In this document: one piece after another, positions 34,599 to 42,960 of the stretch
Position numbering within the stretch: the stretch's first letter is position 1
Layout: every line of letters begins with the position of its first letter
Assembly (NCBI GenBank): GCA_937873175.1
Contig: CALMVT010000071.1
Span: 1-45,109, forward strand
Source: an uncultured Acetobacteraceae bacterium
GTDB lineage: Bacteria; Pseudomonadota; Alphaproteobacteria; Acetobacterales; Acetobacteraceae
Length of the DNA: 45,109 nucleotides
Reading direction: 5' to 3'
The notes under the pieces: model-generated
Told to the model about the DNA's origin: nothing
What the model saw: only the letters and a program-made list of their open reading frames with translations
Database searches by the model: none
Made by a program: the position numbers and the translations under genes

Positions 34599-35351
34599 TC
34601 AGGCCACCAGATCCGCCGCAAAGGCGAGCGGCGCGCACTCGTAGGCCGGAACCTCCTCGTCCCACGCCAGGCCCTGCGCCTTTTGGAAATCCTCCACCCG
34701 GCCGATATCCAGCCAGAGTCCGTCATGCTGGAACGAGCGCACGGGCAGGCCGTGCCCGAGCATGCAGTGCATTAGGTCGTCGAAACCGAACGGCACGCCG
34801 GTCGGGATGTGGTCCAGGATGGACGGCTCCATGCAGTAGATGCCGGTGCTGACCAGGTGCGTCAGCAATGGCTTTTCCCGAAAAGTGACGACGGAGCCAT
34901 CGCGCTCCTCCAGGATGCCGAAATCGATCTGCACGGTGCGCCGGGTGGTGGCGATGGTGAGCGGGCCGCCATGCCGCCGATGCGCGGCGACAAAGGCGTT
35001 CAAGTTCAGGTCGGTCAGCACGTCCCCATTCAGCATGAGGAACGTGTCGTCCAGCTTGCCGCGCAACAGGCTGAGCGCGCCCACCGTGCCAAGCGGTTCC
35101 GCTTCCTGCGTGTAGGTGATGCGCAGGTCCCATTGCGAGCCGTTTCCGCAGACGGTGCGGATCAGGTGGCCGAGATACCCGGTGGTGACGTAAGCCTCTC
35201 GGATTCCGTTGCGCCGCAGCCACTTCAGCAGCATCTCGAGCACCGGCTTGGTTCCAACCGGCATCAGCGGCTTGGGAAGCACCATGGTGTAGGGACGGAG
35301 GCGCGTGCCTTTCCCTCCCGACTGGATCACAGCCTTCACGGCCCCTTCCAT
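34599..35351 (-). CDS. Sugar-1-phosphate nucleotidyltransferase
   Basis: 250 residues, single-domain nucleotidyltransferase making an NDP-sugar. GGKGTRLRPYT (12-22) binds NTP, KPLMPVGTKPVLE follows, FLMLNGDVLTDL contains the metal-binding Asp and VSTGIY supports product binding. There is no C-terminal left-handed helix. The sugar and the base cannot be told. It is the first gene of the distal EPS unit; its GGGAGAGG ribosome binding site and an AT-rich promoter region lie upstream. Confidence 0.86.
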   Translation of the reverse strand: MEGAVKAVIQSGGKGTRLRPYTMVLPKPLMPVGTKPVLEMLLKWLRRNGIREAYVTTGYLGHLIRTVCGNGSQWDLRITYTQEAEPLGTVGALSLLRGKLDDTFLMLNGDVLTDLNLNAFVAAHRRHGGPLTIATTRRTVQIDFGILEERDGSVVTFREKPLLTHLVSTGIYCMEPSILDHIPTGVPFGFDDLMHCMLGHGLPVRSFQHDGLWLDIGRVEDFQKAQGLAWDEEVPAYECAPLAFAADLVA

Positions 35352-35459
35352 GGCGCCTCTCCCTGTTTTTATAACAAAAATAATTACATGGAATTTTTCT
35401 TATGCATAGAACTTTCTTATACGCTGGCCGCGCAAATGTTTTCTGCCGAGTATTTCAGG
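35352..35459 (-). promoter_or_regulatory. AT-rich intergenic promoter region of distal EPS unit
   Basis: 108 bases of strongly AT-rich sequence between the upstream GT4 stop and the nucleotidyltransferase start. On the minus strand a TATAAA hexamer lies 13 bases before the ribosome binding site, but a convincing -35 at the right spacing is not seen. The composition change and the long gap, compared with the overlapping genes elsewhere, suggest an internal promoter. Confidence 0.4.
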
Positions 35460-36704
35460 TCACAGCTCCGAAGCGGCGGCGACTGCGTCCAAGAAGCGGC
35501 CTGCCAGCACGCGGCAATCGTGGCGCTGCATGACGAAGCGGCGTCCGTTGTCGCCCAGTTGCCGGCGTTCGGCCGCAGACATGGCCCGGAGCTGGCATAC
35601 TGCTTTGGCAAAGGCAGCGGGGTTCTCGGGTTCCACGGTGAAGCCGCAGCCCGCCTCGGCGACCAGGTCGTTGCTGGCGGCGCAGGCCTGCACGATCGGC
35701 CGGCCGGCAAGCATGTAGTCGAACAGCTTGTTGGGGGAAACGCCAAACCGGTAAAGCGGGCTCCGGCGCCAGGGGATCATGAGCGCGTCCATGCGTGCAA
35801 GAAAGGCCGGAACCGCCGCTTTGGCGATGCGGCCCGGCAAGTGGACGCCGTCAACGCCCAGGCGGGCGGCCTGCTCACGCAATGCCGCGCCCTCCGGCCC
35901 GTCGCCGACGATGAACATGGCCATCCCCGCCCCGGCCAGGCATTCGGCCACCTGCAGCAGCGTTTCCACCGACATGCTCACCGTCAGCCCGCCGGCGTAG
36001 CCCAGCAGGAAGCGGCCGCGGGCGCGTTCCGCTTCGATCGGCGTGGCCAACTCCGTTGGCAGCGCTTCCTCGGCGCTGTCAAACAAGTGTGCCACCGGCA
36101 CCCCGTTCGCGACGTGTGCGAACTTTCGCGGGTCCATGCCGCGGCTCATCATGTAACGGCGTGCGTGCGGCAGGATCGACACCACGGCGTCGGCGTGCCG
36201 GTAGGCCCAGTCCTCGGCACGCTGCAGCACCTGGATATAGGGGTGCCGCGGCGAGTACTGCCCCAGCAGCATCGGCGTCAGCGGCCAAAGGTCGTGCACT
36301 TCGAACACGAGCCGTGCCGCGGCGGCGCGGGCGATGTGCGCGCCGGCGTAGATGTCCAGCGGATAAGTGGACGAGCAGATCACCATGTCGGGCCGGTGTT
36401 CCCGCGCCAAGCGGCGCGCATGCAGGCGTAGCTTGCCGACAAAGGTGGCCATGCTGGCCACCCGCCCGGCGCCGTTGCCCCTGTAGCGAGCGGTGCGGAG
36501 CCAGCGGAAAGGCACGCCGCTTTCTTCCGTCCTTTCCAGGTCGGCAACAAACTGAGGCTGGCGATGGCGGAGGTGCGAAAACCCCGCGGCCAGGATCGTG
36601 GGGTCGTGTCCCATCGCCAGCCATTCGCGCGCAAAATAGAACGGGCGGTATTCCATGCCCATCCGGTCCGAGCCGGCGTAGTGATTGATCAGCAGGATCT
36701 TCAA
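35460..36704 (-). CDS. Glycosyltransferase family 4 (WbpH/WecB-neighbour type)
   Basis: 414 residues, GT-B glycosyltransferase. It begins LKILLINHYAGSDRMGMEYRP, with VFEVHDLWPL and DWAYRHADAVVSILP in the N-domain and GYAGGLTVSMSVETLLQ, PNKLFDYMLAGRPIVQA and AGCGFTVEPENP in the C-domain. This opening and WALTP-like motif are typical of Wbp/WbuB-type transferases that use 2,3-diamino or N-acetyl sugars. Start: TTG 36704, overlapping the stop of the upstream membrane protein. It ends the promoter-proximal unit. Confidence 0.85.
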   Translation of the reverse strand: MKILLINHYAGSDRMGMEYRPFYFAREWLAMGHDPTILAAGFSHLRHRQPQFVADLERTEESGVPFRWLRTARYRGNGAGRVASMATFVGKLRLHARRLAREHRPDMVICSSTYPLDIYAGAHIARAAAARLVFEVHDLWPLTPMLLGQYSPRHPYIQVLQRAEDWAYRHADAVVSILPHARRYMMSRGMDPRKFAHVANGVPVAHLFDSAEEALPTELATPIEAERARGRFLLGYAGGLTVSMSVETLLQVAECLAGAGMAMFIVGDGPEGAALREQAARLGVDGVHLPGRIAKAAVPAFLARMDALMIPWRRSPLYRFGVSPNKLFDYMLAGRPIVQACAASNDLVAEAGCGFTVEPENPAAFAKAVCQLRAMSAAERRQLGDNGRRFVMQRHDCRVLAGRFLDAVAAASEL

Positions 36705-38047
36705 GGCCGAACCGCCGTGCTGTCGGCCCGGGCTGCCATGCTTCCATGCGACGCGCGCGCAGGCACGGCGCGGGCGCGGCCGCACCCGATGATCAAGCCC
36801 ATGTAGCCGAAGAACATGCGGTCATCGGCGAGGTAGCCCTGCACCGTCATGCGCGAGCCGAGATCGGTCAGGAACACCAGCACCAGCGCCGCATCCGCCC
36901 ATCCGGTCCGGCTGTCGAGGGCGATGCGCCTGCAGGCCGCGACCGCCGCCGCGACGGCGCCGAGGAACAGCGCCGCGCCGACGATGCCGGTCTCCATGAG
37001 GATCTCAAGGAACAGGTTGTGCGGGTAGCGCAGGTCGGGTTCCTGGATCGTGTACTCGCCGATCCCCCAGCCGAACAGCGGCTTGCGCAGCCACTGGTCG
37101 ATGGCGTGCTGCCGGCCCAGCGCCCGGATATCCATCGAGTAGGTGGCCTCGCCGGAGACTTGCGCGTCGATACGCCGCAGCGTGTGGAACTGCTCCGCCT
37201 CAGCGTCTGAGCCGCTGGCCAGCACGGCGTAGCCCAGCGCCCCGGACCCGGCCAGCAGCGCCAGCAGGACCGCGAGCCGGCCGAGACGCCGCACGATGTC
37301 CCGCCGCGCCGCGACGACCCCGGCCGCGAGCAGCGGCACGCTCAGCACCGAAAGCAGGAGCGGGCCGCGGCCGCCGGTGATGGTCAGCAGCATCCCGGCC
37401 GCGCCCAGGCCGGCCAGCGCGCCCAGGAACTGGCCGGGCGTGCCGAGCACGGCCAGGGTCAGGCAGATGATGAACAGCAGCCAAGCGTGCTCGGCGTTCT
37501 CGACATAGTTCGTGCCGGCCTCGGGAACGCGGTCGAGCGCGCCGCTCTCGATCGAGCCGCTGGTCGTGCCGACGGCGAAGCGCTGATACAGGTAGTAGAC
37601 CAGGATCGTGACGCTGAGCAGGGCAATCAGCCGCACCAGCCGGGCGCGCGAGGCCGGGTGCTGGCCGAGCATGCAGGCCACGAAAAAGCTGGAGCCGGTG
37701 AACAGCACGAAACGCAGCGCCTTGTCGGTGTTGATCGGATCGAGGCTTGACCAGAACACGCTGGCGCCGGCGAACTCGACCAGCAGCAGCGCCAGCAGCA
37801 CCGGCGGCCGCGCGGGAGGCAGCCGCAGCCGGCCGGCCAGCAGCCCCCAGGTGACCGCTCCGGCGACCAAGGCCAGCAGCAGCACCGTGAGGTCGCCTGG
37901 AATCAGGCGGAACGGCGCAACGGTCTTGAACCGGCCGGAATAAACATACAACACGTAGGCGGCCTCGACGGATAGGAGGTCGCGCAAGCTGGGCAGGATC
38001 TGGCCTGCCGTCGCTGCAGCCCCGCCGCCGGCCCCCCGCGCGCGCAC
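36701..38047 (-). CDS. O-antigen ligase/polymerase-like membrane protein (Wzy_C)
   Basis: 448 residues with about ten to twelve hydrophobic helices and a large periplasmic loop (about 290-350). The loop carries the Wzy_C signature: LRKPLFGWGIGEY and YPHNLFLEILMETG. Such proteins polymerise repeat units or ligate the glycan. Given the Wzx-like flippase and Wzc in the same locus, the polymerase role is favoured. The GTG start lies three bases after the preceding stop. Residues 1-18 are Gly/Ala-rich and may not be part of the protein. Confidence 0.82.
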   Translation of the reverse strand: MRARGAGGGAAATAGQILPSLRDLLSVEAAYVLYVYSGRFKTVAPFRLIPGDLTVLLLALVAGAVTWGLLAGRLRLPPARPPVLLALLLVEFAGASVFWSSLDPINTDKALRFVLFTGSSFFVACMLGQHPASRARLVRLIALLSVTILVYYLYQRFAVGTTSGSIESGALDRVPEAGTNYVENAEHAWLLFIICLTLAVLGTPGQFLGALAGLGAAGMLLTITGGRGPLLLSVLSVPLLAAGVVAARRDIVRRLGRLAVLLALLAGSGALGYAVLASGSDAEAEQFHTLRRIDAQVSGEATYSMDIRALGRQHAIDQWLRKPLFGWGIGEYTIQEPDLRYPHNLFLEILMETGIVGAALFLGAVAAAVAACRRIALDSRTGWADAALVLVFLTDLGSRMTVQGYLADDRMFFGYMGLIIGCGRARAVPARASHGSMAARADSTAVRP

Positions 38048-38050
38048 GGC

Positions 38051-39187
38051 TCAATCCGCGACGGCCAGCGCGGCGGCGACGCGCGCCTGGTCCTCCGGTC
38101 CGAGATAAGGGTGCATCGGCAGGCTCAGCACGGTCTCGGCAAGCCGCTCCGACACCGGCAGCCCGTTGCCGGCCACCGGAAAGCCCCTGTAGGCGGTTTG
38201 CCGGTGCAGCGGGCAGCGGTAATAAACCATGGACGGGATGCCGTGCCGCTGCAGCCGCTGCTGCGCGGCATCGCGCGGGGCCGTGCGAATGGTGTAAAGC
38301 GCCCAGGCCGATCGCGTCCCGTCCATCACCGCCGGCGGCACGGCCTCCGGCGGCAGAATCGCGGCGTAGCGCGCGGCCACCGCTTCCCGCGCCGCGAGTT
38401 CGTCCGGGAAGATTGCGAGCTTCTCCAGCAGGATCGCGGCTTGAATGGTGTCCAAGCGGCCGTTGATGCCGACGCGGACGTTGTCATACTTGTCGCGCCC
38501 TTGGCCATGCACCCGCAGCGAGCGGATCGTTTCCGCCAGCGCATCATCGTCGGTGAACACCGCGCCGCCGTCGCCGTAGCAACCCAGCGGCTTGGACGGG
38601 AAGAAACTGGTCGTCGTGATGTCGCCGATGCGACCGACCCGGCGCCCTCCATAGCTCCCGCCGAACGACTGCGCGGCGTCGCTTATCAGCCACAGCCCGT
38701 TCCCGTGGGCGACCTGCTCGATGGCGGCATACTGGCAGGGCTGGCCAAACAGATCGACGCTGATCACGCCGCGCAGCCTCAGGCCGAGCGTCGCCGCGGT
38801 GGCCACCGCGGCCTTGAGGCTTTCGGGGTCGAGGTTGAAGCTGTCCTCGCGCACGTCGGCGAAGACCGGCACGCCGCCGAGCAGGCACACCATCTCCGCC
38901 GTGGCGCAGAAGGTGAAGCTGGGCACGACCACCGCATCTCCCGGGCGCAGGCCCTCGGCCATCAACGCGAGCAGCAGCGCGTCCGTGCCGCTGGCGCAGG
39001 TGATGGCGTGGCGCGCGCCGCAGAACCCGGCGAGCGCCTGCTCTAGCGCCCCGACCTCCGGTCCCATGACATACTGGCCGTGGTCGAGCACGCGCGCGAC
39101 CGCCGCGTCGATCTTGCCGCGCAGCGCCTGTTGCTGGCGCGCCAGGTCGATGAAGGCGATCTGGTCCGGCGGCGTCACGTCGTTCAT
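38051..39187 (-). CDS. wbpE: UDP-2-acetamido-2-deoxy-ribo-hexuluronate aminotransferase (WbpE-like)
   Basis: 378 residues, DegT/DnrJ family. Asp170 is in LISDAAQSFGG and the PLP Lys199 in SFFPSKPLGCYGDGG. In the WbpABDE route it converts UDP-3-keto-GlcNAcA to UDP-3-amino-GlcNAcA, using glutamate. The assignment rests on the neighbours as well as sequence: the start overlaps the stop of the WbpB-WbpD fusion gene (39184-39187), which in turn overlaps wbpA. The C-terminus (MHPYLGPEDQARV) is normal. Confidence 0.88.
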   Translation of the reverse strand: MNDVTPPDQIAFIDLARQQQALRGKIDAAVARVLDHGQYVMGPEVGALEQALAGFCGARHAITCASGTDALLLALMAEGLRPGDAVVVPSFTFCATAEMVCLLGGVPVFADVREDSFNLDPESLKAAVATAATLGLRLRGVISVDLFGQPCQYAAIEQVAHGNGLWLISDAAQSFGGSYGGRRVGRIGDITTTSFFPSKPLGCYGDGGAVFTDDDALAETIRSLRVHGQGRDKYDNVRVGINGRLDTIQAAILLEKLAIFPDELAAREAVAARYAAILPPEAVPPAVMDGTRSAWALYTIRTAPRDAAQQRLQRHGIPSMVYYRCPLHRQTAYRGFPVAGNGLPVSERLAETVLSLPMHPYLGPEDQARVAAALAVAD

Positions 39188-40779
39188 GCCACGTTTCGTG
39201 CCTCCTCAAGCCAGGCCAGGCCACCCTGCCCGTCAGGCGCGTAGCGCTCGCGGGTTTCCGGGCAGGTCAGCGCCTCGGTCAGCCGGTGCCCGGCGCGGCT
39301 GACCCAGCCGACCCGCCGTGCCGGGTTCCCGACCACCAGGGCGTGCGCGGGCACGTCGCGCGTCACCACGGCGCCCGCGCCCACCAGGCAGTAACGGCCG
39401 AGCGAATGGCCGCAGATAACCGTCGCGTTGGCGCCGATCGTGGCGCCAAAGCCCACCGGCGTCGGCCGGAACTCGCTTTTGCGCTCGATCTCCGCCCGCG
39501 GGTTGGCGACGTTGGTGAACACGCAGGACGGGCCGCAGAACACCGCGCCGTCCAGCGACACGCCGCAATACAGGGACACGTTGTTCTGGATCTTGCAGCC
39601 CGGCCCGACATGCACGTCCGGCCCGATCACGACGTTCTGCCCGATCACGCAACCCGGCCCGATGCGCGATCCCTTCAGCACGTGGCTGAAATGCCAGATC
39701 CGCGTGCCGTCCCCGATCTCGCAGCCGGCATCCACCCAGGCCGTCTCGTGCGCGAAATACCGCGGCGGCGGGGCGGGGTCCAGGCTGGCCGGGGCGCCTG
39801 ACGCCATCGCGCGCCGGGCGGCGTCCAGCACGCGCAACACGCCGATCCCCTCGCGCGCATCGGTGCGCGGTTGTGCGCCGTCCCGGATGCAGGACAGGAA
39901 ATGCCGGCATTCCTGCCGCAGCGGCTCGTCCGGCAGCAGCGGCACCGGCTGAGCGTCGGCGCGCGTGGGCGTCGGAAGGCCGCCCTGCCACTCGATCCGA
40001 TGCGGGTAGTGGAGCAGCTTGTGTGTCCAGGGCTGTCCGTCGTCGAACACCGCCATGCCGTTTTCGCCGACCACGACCAGCTTCTGCTCCTTCGCCGGGT
40101 GGAGCCAGGACACGAAGACGCTCGCGCTGACGCCGCCCGGAAAACGCAGGTGCGCGGTCGCCACGTCGGCGATCCGGTTATGCAGGCAGCAATGCCCGAT
40201 CGCCTCCACGCGGTCCGGCAGCTCGCCGGTCAGCGCCAGGATCATGGAGATATCGTGGGGCGCGAAGCTCCAGAACACGTCTTCCTCGCGGCGGATGCGG
40301 CCCAGGCTCAGCCGGGCGGATTGGATGAACCGAAGCCGGCCCAACGCCCCGGCGTGGACGAAGTCCCGCAGCTTGAGAAAAGCGGGGTGATACTGCAGCA
40401 GGTGCCCCACCATCAGCACGCGCCCCCGCGCCGCGGCGGCCTCCGCCACTTGCATCGCGCTTGATACGTCGAGCGCGAGCGGCTTTTCGACGAACACGTG
40501 CTTGCCCGCAGCGAGGGCGCGCAATGCCAGAACGGCGTGCGTCGCGGCGGGCGTGGCCAACGCGACCGCAGTGATCGCCGGGTCGTCCAGGATCGCGTCG
40601 AAACCGAGGAGCGGCACCGCATGGTCCCGCGCCATCTCCCGGGCGGACGTTTCCGCCTCGTCGCAAACCGCGGCGAGCGCGCCAAGCGCGTGGAAATTGC
40701 GCACCAGGTTGCGCCCCCAGTGCCCGCATCCGATGGCCGCCACGCGCGGCGGCCCGGCGCGGCCCAGTCCCGCATTCAT
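39184..40779 (-). CDS. Bifunctional WbpB (dehydrogenase) - WbpD (N-acetyltransferase) fusion
   Basis: 531 residues with two enzymes. Residues 1-335 form a Gfo/Idh/MocA oxidoreductase: AIGCGHWGRNLVR, catalytic EKP at 98-100 and the APHDISM region near 173-179. Residues about 340-500 form a left-handed beta-helix acetyltransferase with hexapeptide repeats: WHFSHVLKGSRIG, IQNNVSLYCGVSLDG and GPSCVFTNVANPRAEIERK. The first matches WbpB/WlbA, which oxidises C3 of UDP-GlcNAcA; the second matches WbpD/WlbB, which acetylates the 3-amino group. Between these steps the aminotransferase acts. No stop or frameshift separates the halves. The ATGA overlaps with both neighbours support coordinated production. 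Confidence 0.9.
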   Translation of the reverse strand: MNAGLGRAGPPRVAAIGCGHWGRNLVRNFHALGALAAVCDEAETSAREMARDHAVPLLGFDAILDDPAITAVALATPAATHAVLALRALAAGKHVFVEKPLALDVSSAMQVAEAAAARGRVLMVGHLLQYHPAFLKLRDFVHAGALGRLRFIQSARLSLGRIRREEDVFWSFAPHDISMILALTGELPDRVEAIGHCCLHNRIADVATAHLRFPGGVSASVFVSWLHPAKEQKLVVVGENGMAVFDDGQPWTHKLLHYPHRIEWQGGLPTPTRADAQPVPLLPDEPLRQECRHFLSCIRDGAQPRTDAREGIGVLRVLDAARRAMASGAPASLDPAPPPRYFAHETAWVDAGCEIGDGTRIWHFSHVLKGSRIGPGCVIGQNVVIGPDVHVGPGCKIQNNVSLYCGVSLDGAVFCGPSCVFTNVANPRAEIERKSEFRPTPVGFGATIGANATVICGHSLGRYCLVGAGAVVTRDVPAHALVVGNPARRVGWVSRAGHRLTEALTCPETRERYAPDGQGGLAWLEEARNVA

Positions 40780-42152
40780 GCCCGTGCCACCACGCGGAGG
40801 GCCTCGCCACCGCCGACTCGCACCATCCGGTTGCGGGTATCGACGATGAGCCGGGAAAAGCGCAGCAGCATTTCGTAGTCGATGCAGTCGTGATCGGTCA
40901 CGATGACCACCGCGTCGTAGCGCGACAGAAAGGCGGGCTCGAACGGCACCGACGCCTTGCCGGCCAGCGCCAGATGCTGCCGGGTGGGCGGAATGACCGG
41001 GAAATGCGGATCGTAGTAGTCAACCTTGCCGCCGGCGCGGTCCAGCATGTCCATGATGGTCAGCGCCGGGCTTTCCCGCATGTCGTCCACGTTCTTCTTG
41101 TAGGCGATTCCCACCACGAGGGTGCGGGCGCCGCACAGCCCCTTGCCAAACCGCCGGTCCAGCTCCTCCCGCACCCGCTCCACGACGTATCGGGGCATTC
41201 CCGTGTTCACCTCGCCGGCAAGCTCGATGAAGCGGGTGCAGATGCCCAGCTCGCGGGCCTTCCAGGTCAGGTAAAACGGGTCGATCGGGATGCAGTGGCC
41301 GCCCAGGCCCGGCCCCGGGTAGAACGGCATGTAGCCGAACGGCTTGGTTTTGGCTGCTTCCACCACCTCGAACATGTCCACGCCGATCTCCGCGAACACC
41401 AGCTTGAGCTCGTTCACCAGGGCGATGTTCACCGCCCGGAAGATGTTCTCGGTCAGCTTGACCGCCTCGGCCGTTTCCAGCGACGAGACCGGCACGGTGG
41501 CCGGCACGAGCTGGCGATACAGGGCGGAGGCGACGCAAAGCGCCCCCTCGCCGTCCCCGGCCACCACCTTGGGGATCAGCGCGGTGTTGAACTCGGCGTT
41601 GCCCGGGTCCTCCCGTTCCGGCGAGTAGGCCAGGAAGAAGTCGGTGGACGACCGCAGGCCGGAGGACTCCAGGATGGGCTTGAGCACGTCGCGGGTGGTG
41701 CCGGGATAGGTGGTGGACTCCAGGATGACGAGCTGGCCGCGCCGCAAGATTCCGGCGAGCATCCGCCCGGTCTGTTCGACGTAGGACAGATCCGGCTCGC
41801 GGTGCGGGCCGAGCGGGGTGGGCACGCAGATTAGCACCGCATCCGCCGCGGCGAGCGCGCCGGGATCGGCCGTGGCCGTGAAGCGCGCGTGCTGCAGCGC
41901 CGCCGCCACCCGGGCCGGGCGGATATGGGTGAACGGGCTGTCAGCGTCGTTGAGGCGGCGCACCCTGTCCGCGTCGAGGTCGTAGCCGATGACCCGGAAC
42001 CCGGCCTCGCAGGCGCAAAGCGAGAGCGGCAGCCCGACATAGCCCAGGCCGACGATCCCGATCACCGCGTCCCGGCTTTCCAGCCGGGTCAGCAGCGCCT
42101 CGTGGCTGGCTTCAGGCGCCGCCGACGCCCAGGTGTTGGCGGCGAAGTTCAT
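40776..42152 (-). CDS. wbpA: UDP-N-acetylglucosamine 6-dehydrogenase (WbpA-like)
   Basis: 458 residues, UDP-glucose/GDP-mannose dehydrogenase family. It oxidises C6 of UDP-GlcNAc to UDP-GlcNAcA with two NAD. The N-terminal GIVGLGYVGLPLS motif is at 32-44; Lys232 and Asn236 (AVKLTENIF) and the nucleophile Cys287 (GGHCIPIDP) are in place. WbpA is chosen over WecC because the next genes encode WbpB-WbpD and WbpE. First gene of the minus-strand unit; its promoter region carries an inverted repeat (42235-42265). The ATGA overlap with the fusion gene is at 40776-40779. Confidence 0.9.
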   Translation of the reverse strand: MNFAANTWASAAPEASHEALLTRLESRDAVIGIVGLGYVGLPLSLCACEAGFRVIGYDLDADRVRRLNDADSPFTHIRPARVAAALQHARFTATADPGALAAADAVLICVPTPLGPHREPDLSYVEQTGRMLAGILRRGQLVILESTTYPGTTRDVLKPILESSGLRSSTDFFLAYSPEREDPGNAEFNTALIPKVVAGDGEGALCVASALYRQLVPATVPVSSLETAEAVKLTENIFRAVNIALVNELKLVFAEIGVDMFEVVEAAKTKPFGYMPFYPGPGLGGHCIPIDPFYLTWKARELGICTRFIELAGEVNTGMPRYVVERVREELDRRFGKGLCGARTLVVGIAYKKNVDDMRESPALTIMDMLDRAGGKVDYYDPHFPVIPPTRQHLALAGKASVPFEPAFLSRYDAVVIVTDHDCIDYEMLLRFSRLIVDTRNRMVRVGGGEALRVVARA

Positions 42153-42492
42153 CTCCGCACCCCGCCGAACCGCGCCCTATGTCCCGCTGTCATGACGTCC
42201 CCGCTGCGGTGCGTTCGAGCTGAACCTGCTCGATATTTTTGCCCAGTCTTATCTAAGGCAAAAATTTGCAAAAGAAAAAGAAGATTCTTTACGCCAGCTT
42301 TTATCGGTTTTGGCCCGTCGGCATTGAGTCCGCGTTATCGACGTGCCATCTGTCGGTTGGAAGCTGGCTGCGATAAAAATCTCCGGCGCGGCGAAGACAC
42401 AGTGCACTCATGTCTTTATGTATATGGTGCCGTTGAGGCATTCTGCCGCTTGGCAGGACTGTCTCAGAAATTAAACATAAGGTGAGGTGCCG
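42153..42492. promoter_or_regulatory. Divergent intergenic region between wbpA and HTH gene
   Basis: 340 bases, AT-rich in the middle (about 42225-42330). On the minus strand TTGCCT (42261-42256) and AAATAT (42238-42233) are spaced by 17 bases as a wbpA promoter candidate. The inverted repeat at 42235-42265 overlaps both boxes. A second small palindrome AAAGAA-ga-TTCTTT lies at 42277-42290. The region must serve the HTH gene on the other side too. Confidence 0.5.
42235..42265. promoter_or_regulatory. 9-bp inverted repeat over the predicted wbpA promoter
   Basis: attttTGCC (42235-42243) and GGCAaaaat (42257-42265) are perfect reverse complements with a 13-base spacer. On the minus strand one arm covers the predicted -35 box and the other lies over the -10 box. 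This is a classic place for a repressor; the divergently encoded HTH protein is the obvious candidate. Confidence 0.5.
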
Positions 42493-42960
42493 ATGGATGA
42501 CAACGGACCGCTGCAGGCGCGGCAACCGCGCAAGATCGCGCGTCAGGAGTGGGCAGCCATCAAATCAAGGCACGCGACCGGAGAGTCGCTGGCCAGCATT
42601 GCCCGTGCCTACCAATGCACCGCTCCGGCGATCCGCTACATCGTTCGGCAAAACGTGAAGCTCGATCCGTCGGCGTCCCCGCCCAAGGATGAAGAGCGCC
42701 TGCCGCCCCCCGCCCGCAGGCCGGCGGGCGACAACGCCGGCCAATGGCCCGTTGCTGCGGTGCCCGGCCCCCAAGCGGCTGGCTTCAATCCAGAATTGCG
42801 CGAGACGATAGCGGCGCAGATCGCCCACTTCCTTGTTGCGTTCGACGCGGTGCTGGCGTCTCCGAAGGCCGCGAACTGCGACCAGCTTCGCGACGCGGTC
42901 GATCGGCTGATGCGGGCGGCCGCGCGCATCAGAATCGAGATGGAGTCCTTCTCCGTTTAG
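42493..42960 (+). CDS. Helix-turn-helix protein, candidate EPS regulator
   Basis: 155 residues. Residues 14-50 form a resolvase/HTH-like DNA-binding domain (RQEWAAIKSRHATG, then ASIARAYQCTAPAIRYIVRQ). A Pro-rich linker (about 60-95) leads to a C-terminal helical domain (about 100-150) with two helices that could dimerise. The start at ATG 42493 has AAGGTGAGG just upstream; a GTG two codons earlier is weaker. No further domain recognised. The gene is divergent from wbpA and shares its intergenic region with the operator candidate, so a role in controlling the EPS genes is likely but unproven. Confidence 0.7.
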   Translation: MDDNGPLQARQPRKIARQEWAAIKSRHATGESLASIARAYQCTAPAIRYIVRQNVKLDPSASPPKDEERLPPPARRPAGDNAGQWPVAAVPGPQAAGFNPELRETIAAQIAHFLVAFDAVLASPKAANCDQLRDAVDRLMRAAARIRIEMESFSV

